A DNA stretch of 8,479 nt from positions 1-8,479 of the forward strand of contig UQFE01000062.1 of NCBI GenBank assembly GCA_900540255.1. Reading direction: 5' to 3'. This DNA comes from an uncultured Clostridium sp. GTDB lineage: Bacteria; Bacillota; Clostridia; Clostridiales; Clostridiaceae. The translations under genes were made by a program, and so were the position numbers. The notes beneath the pieces were generated by a model, which saw only the letters and a list, made by a program, of their open reading frames with translations, did not search any database and was not told the DNA's origin. Below, in pieces: positions 7,352-8,479 of this stretch. Position 1 is the first letter of the stretch, and the number at the start of each line of letters is the position of its first letter.

Positions 7352-7558
7352 AACATATGCTATATTGAAAAATAACTTTTACTGATATTTCCTTTTTCTT
7401 TACTTAAATAATATTATTTTATGATTTATTTTTTATCATATGTCTAATAATTCTCATTAAGGAATAATAAAAATATTAAATATGTTTATACGATATTAGA
7501 GCTAATTCTTTAATGGGTAAAATAAGTGAATTATATGAAGTAGAAAGAAAAGATATAG

Positions 7559-7586
7559 AAAAAACAGCTAGTACAAAACTAACTGT
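7559..7586 (-). terminator. Intrinsic terminator of the MGMT-family gene
   Basis: On the minus strand ACAGTTAGT (7578-7586) pairs with ACTAGCTGT (7564-7572) over nine positions with one G-U wobble and a 5-nt loop, followed by six T residues. It begins 14 nt after the stop codon of the repair gene, so that gene is probably transcribed on its own. Confidence 0.8.
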
Positions 7587-7599
7587 ATCCTTCTTCCAT

Positions 7600-7917
7600 C
7601 TATATCTCATAATAATCCCACTGGCTTTTCTTCATATCAACATTATTTTCATTCTTAAAAAATACACCTTCATCTAATAGTAAAAATTTTTGTTCCTTCC
7701 ATCCTGGTGCTAGCCTACCAACATAATTAACTACACGATGACATGGATATTTCCCATAAAACTCTGAATAACTAAGAATCTTTCCAACAAGACGTGCATT
7801 TTTATCCCTTCCAATAAGCCTAGCAATTTGTCCATACGTAGCTACTTTTCCCTTTGGAATTTCCTCTACAACAGAAAGTATTTCATAAATTAACTCTTCA
7901 TTAATAACCTTTTTCAT
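7600..7917 (-). CDS. MGMT-family DNA alkylguanine repair / alkyltransferase-like protein
   Basis: 105 aa, matching only the C-terminal, DNA-binding half of O6-alkylguanine-DNA alkyltransferases. Visible landmarks are IPKGKVATYGQIARLIG (20-36), which carries the helix-turn-helix; an arginine in RDKNARLVGKIL (37-48), the usual finger that flips out the damaged base; and the active-site PCHRVVNYVGRLAPG (58-72) with the acceptor Cys59. Classical alkyltransferase-like proteins replace that cysteine with tryptophan; here it is kept, so methyl transfer from DNA to the protein is chemically possible. Small MGMT-family proteins of this size are common in Firmicutes and may either repair or merely flag lesions. 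The ATG start has AGGTG 7-8 nt upstream. A terminator follows directly, and there is no sign of an operon with the neighbours. The sequence appears intact. Confidence 0.92.
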   Translation of the reverse strand: MKKVINEELIYEILSVVEEIPKGKVATYGQIARLIGRDKNARLVGKILSYSEFYGKYPCHRVVNYVGRLAPGWKEQKFLLLDEGVFFKNENNVDMKKSQWDYYEI

Positions 7918-7969
7918 ATATTATTCACCTATGATACAAATTTTTACTTTAATATATATTACATTTTAC

Positions 7970-7998
7970 ATTATATTTACTATGTTAACAATTAGTGA
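7970..7998 (-). promoter_or_regulatory. Possible promoter of the MGMT-family gene
   Basis: A perfect TATAAT (7970-7975, minus strand) lies about 52 nt before the start codon. At 17-nt spacing the -35 position (7993-7998) reads TCACTA, a poor match, so only the -10 element is convincing. Confidence 0.3.
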
Positions 7999-8010
7999 TA
8001 AACAAATACA

Positions 8011-8036
8011 CCCACGAAAACTATAATTTTCACGGG
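8011..8036 (-). terminator. Hairpin, probable minus-strand terminator
   Basis: The minus-strand RNA pairs CCCGUGAAAA with UUUUCGUGGG over ten positions, two of them G-U wobbles, with a 6-nt loop. The plus-strand RNA would have two mismatches, which points to use on the minus strand. The following TGTATTTGTTT is T-rich but interrupted. It lies ~100 nt behind the interrupted small gene and before the repair gene, so it could end transcription coming from the right edge. Confidence 0.5.
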
Positions 8037-8138
8037 TTTCATAGTGGTAGTAAATCGCAAGAATTATACTCACGCTTAAAGATTTATATAGAATTATTCT
8101 TCAATTAAACTATTTAAATTCAATAATACTTTCTATAA

Positions 8139-8357
8139 TTAACAAACTAAATATCTAAATTCTATACTAGTTATAGCTATTGGACCTGCAAAGTCATTAG
8201 TAGCTGGAATACGAGCAATACTTAACAATGCAAAATCTTCTGCTCTAATAAAATCATCTAATTTGAACTCTAGAACATAATGATTGTATTGTTGATTGCC
8301 TGGTGAGTTTTGAACTAAAATATTGTTTCTATTAACAGTTTGTGAACTACTATCCAC
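8139..8357 (-). pseudogene. 3' fragment of an unrecognised gene, interrupted by an IS200/IS605 element
   Basis: A 72-codon frame, but its GTG start follows a stop codon directly and has no ribosome binding site. The first five or six codons (MDSSSQ) lie within or touch the mobile-element end, so only the part from about TVNRNN onward belongs to the host gene. It ends with strand-rich sequence: NHYVLEFKLDDF, EDFALLSIARI, GPIAITSIEFRYLVC. That looks like the last strands of a beta-sandwich or surface/appendage domain. I do not recognise the family and assign no function. The rest of the gene should lie on the far side of the element, beyond the window. Expression as a separate protein is unlikely. 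Confidence 0.5.
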
Positions 8358-8479
8358 TTATAGAAGTGGGAGCTTCTTGGTCAATATACCTAACGGTACA
8401 AGTTTACCCAAGCTTACAAGGTCGTTCCAACCTCATTATTACTAATAGCCTATGCTATCAATTTTTCTAAGTTTTTACT
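8342..8479 (-). mobile_element. Right end of an IS200/IS605-type (TnpB) element
   Basis: On the minus strand the final TnpB-like codons (NEVGTTL then stop, 8414-8437) are followed by AAGCTTGGGTAAACTTGTAC, then GAAGCTCCCACTTC, a hairpin (CCACTT and AAGTGG around 4 nt, 8354-8369) and GTAGTTCAC. This arrangement is typical of the right end of TnpB-bearing elements in Firmicutes. The tip is placed after TTCAC at about 8342. The rest of the element lies beyond the window. It separates the two halves of the neighbouring small gene. Confidence 0.72.
8342..8479 (-). ncRNA. 3' part of the TnpB omegaRNA scaffold (inferred)
   Basis: TnpB elements make an RNA from the end of the nuclease gene through the right end; the bases just past the tip serve as the guide. 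The segment here holds the expected stop codon, structured tail and terminal hairpin. Its guide would begin at about 8341, AAACTGTTAATAGAAA on the minus strand, which is the interrupted gene. Presence of the RNA is inferred from element architecture only. Confidence 0.45.
8414..8479 (-). pseudogene. tnpB: C-terminal end of a TnpB-like RNA-guided nuclease gene (partial)
   Basis: The minus-strand frame reads SKNLEKLIA, an in-frame TAG at 8450-8452, then AISNNEVGTTL and TAA at 8414-8416. A NEVGTTL-like ending just ahead of the right-end hairpin fits a TnpB C-terminus. The TAG probably trims the protein by about twelve poorly conserved residues; it may or may not matter, since the catalytic residues lie well upstream and outside the window. 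Confidence 0.6.

Noticed and set aside
7406..7419. AAATAATATTATTT palindrome upstream of the LprI-like gene
   Set aside because: Pure A/T palindrome in very AT-rich DNA with no supporting promoter or regulator context.
7513..7671. Plus-strand frame starting MGKISELYEVERKDIEK
   Set aside because: The start looks gene-like, but it has no Shine-Dalgarno, runs through the terminator hairpin of the MGMT-family gene and then antisense into that gene. At most a remnant.

Overview
The window is very AT-rich. Its codon use (ATA, AGA, TTA, AAT), its purine-rich Shine-Dalgarno sites and its T-tailed hairpin terminators fit a Clostridium-like low-GC Firmicute; that assignment is inference. Every recognisable gene lies on the minus strand, so the biological reading order runs from high to low coordinates. 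The region looks like a worn accessory or defence-type island. Three genes have lost an end, and mobile-element ends sit at the right edge (well supported) and possibly at the left edge (tentative).

Reading on the minus strand, the right edge (8342-8479) holds the 3' end of an IS200/IS605-type element: the last codons of a TnpB-like gene, the region that would give the 3' end of its omegaRNA, and a hairpin followed by a TTCAC right end. The element appears to have inserted into a small gene, and only the last ~67 codons of that gene survive beside it (8139-8357). A wobble-paired hairpin (8011-8036) follows. Next come a compact MGMT-family DNA alkyl repair protein with its own terminator (7559-7586), then a membrane-anchored protein with a C-terminal LprI-like region. 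The anchor of the latter is only complete if translation starts at an ATT codon.

The middle holds a DUF4268-type protein (5675-6634). It is followed, with an 11-nt out-of-frame overlap, by the back half of a RecQ-like helicase with a C-terminal PD-(D/E)XK-like nuclease domain (4228-5685). The helicase frame begins at motif III, so Walker A and the DEAH box are missing. A deletion has probably removed its front half.

A 656-nt intergenic stretch (3572-4227) is rich in palindromes and hairpins. It leads into an apparently intact two-gene operon: a glycine/alanine-rich membrane protein with a charged helical tail (184 aa), and a 465-aa protein of unknown function with a striking HDPILGWVFGTANILTD segment. 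The operon ends at a perfect 12-bp-stem terminator (1465-1495). This pair is the best candidate for an uncharacterised system here. Immediately after the terminator lies a SIR2-fold protein (76-1440) that has lost its N-terminal NAD-binding glycine motif and has no ribosome binding site. The first ~110 bases contain a repeated TGGYCTACT motif suggestive of an insertion-sequence end.
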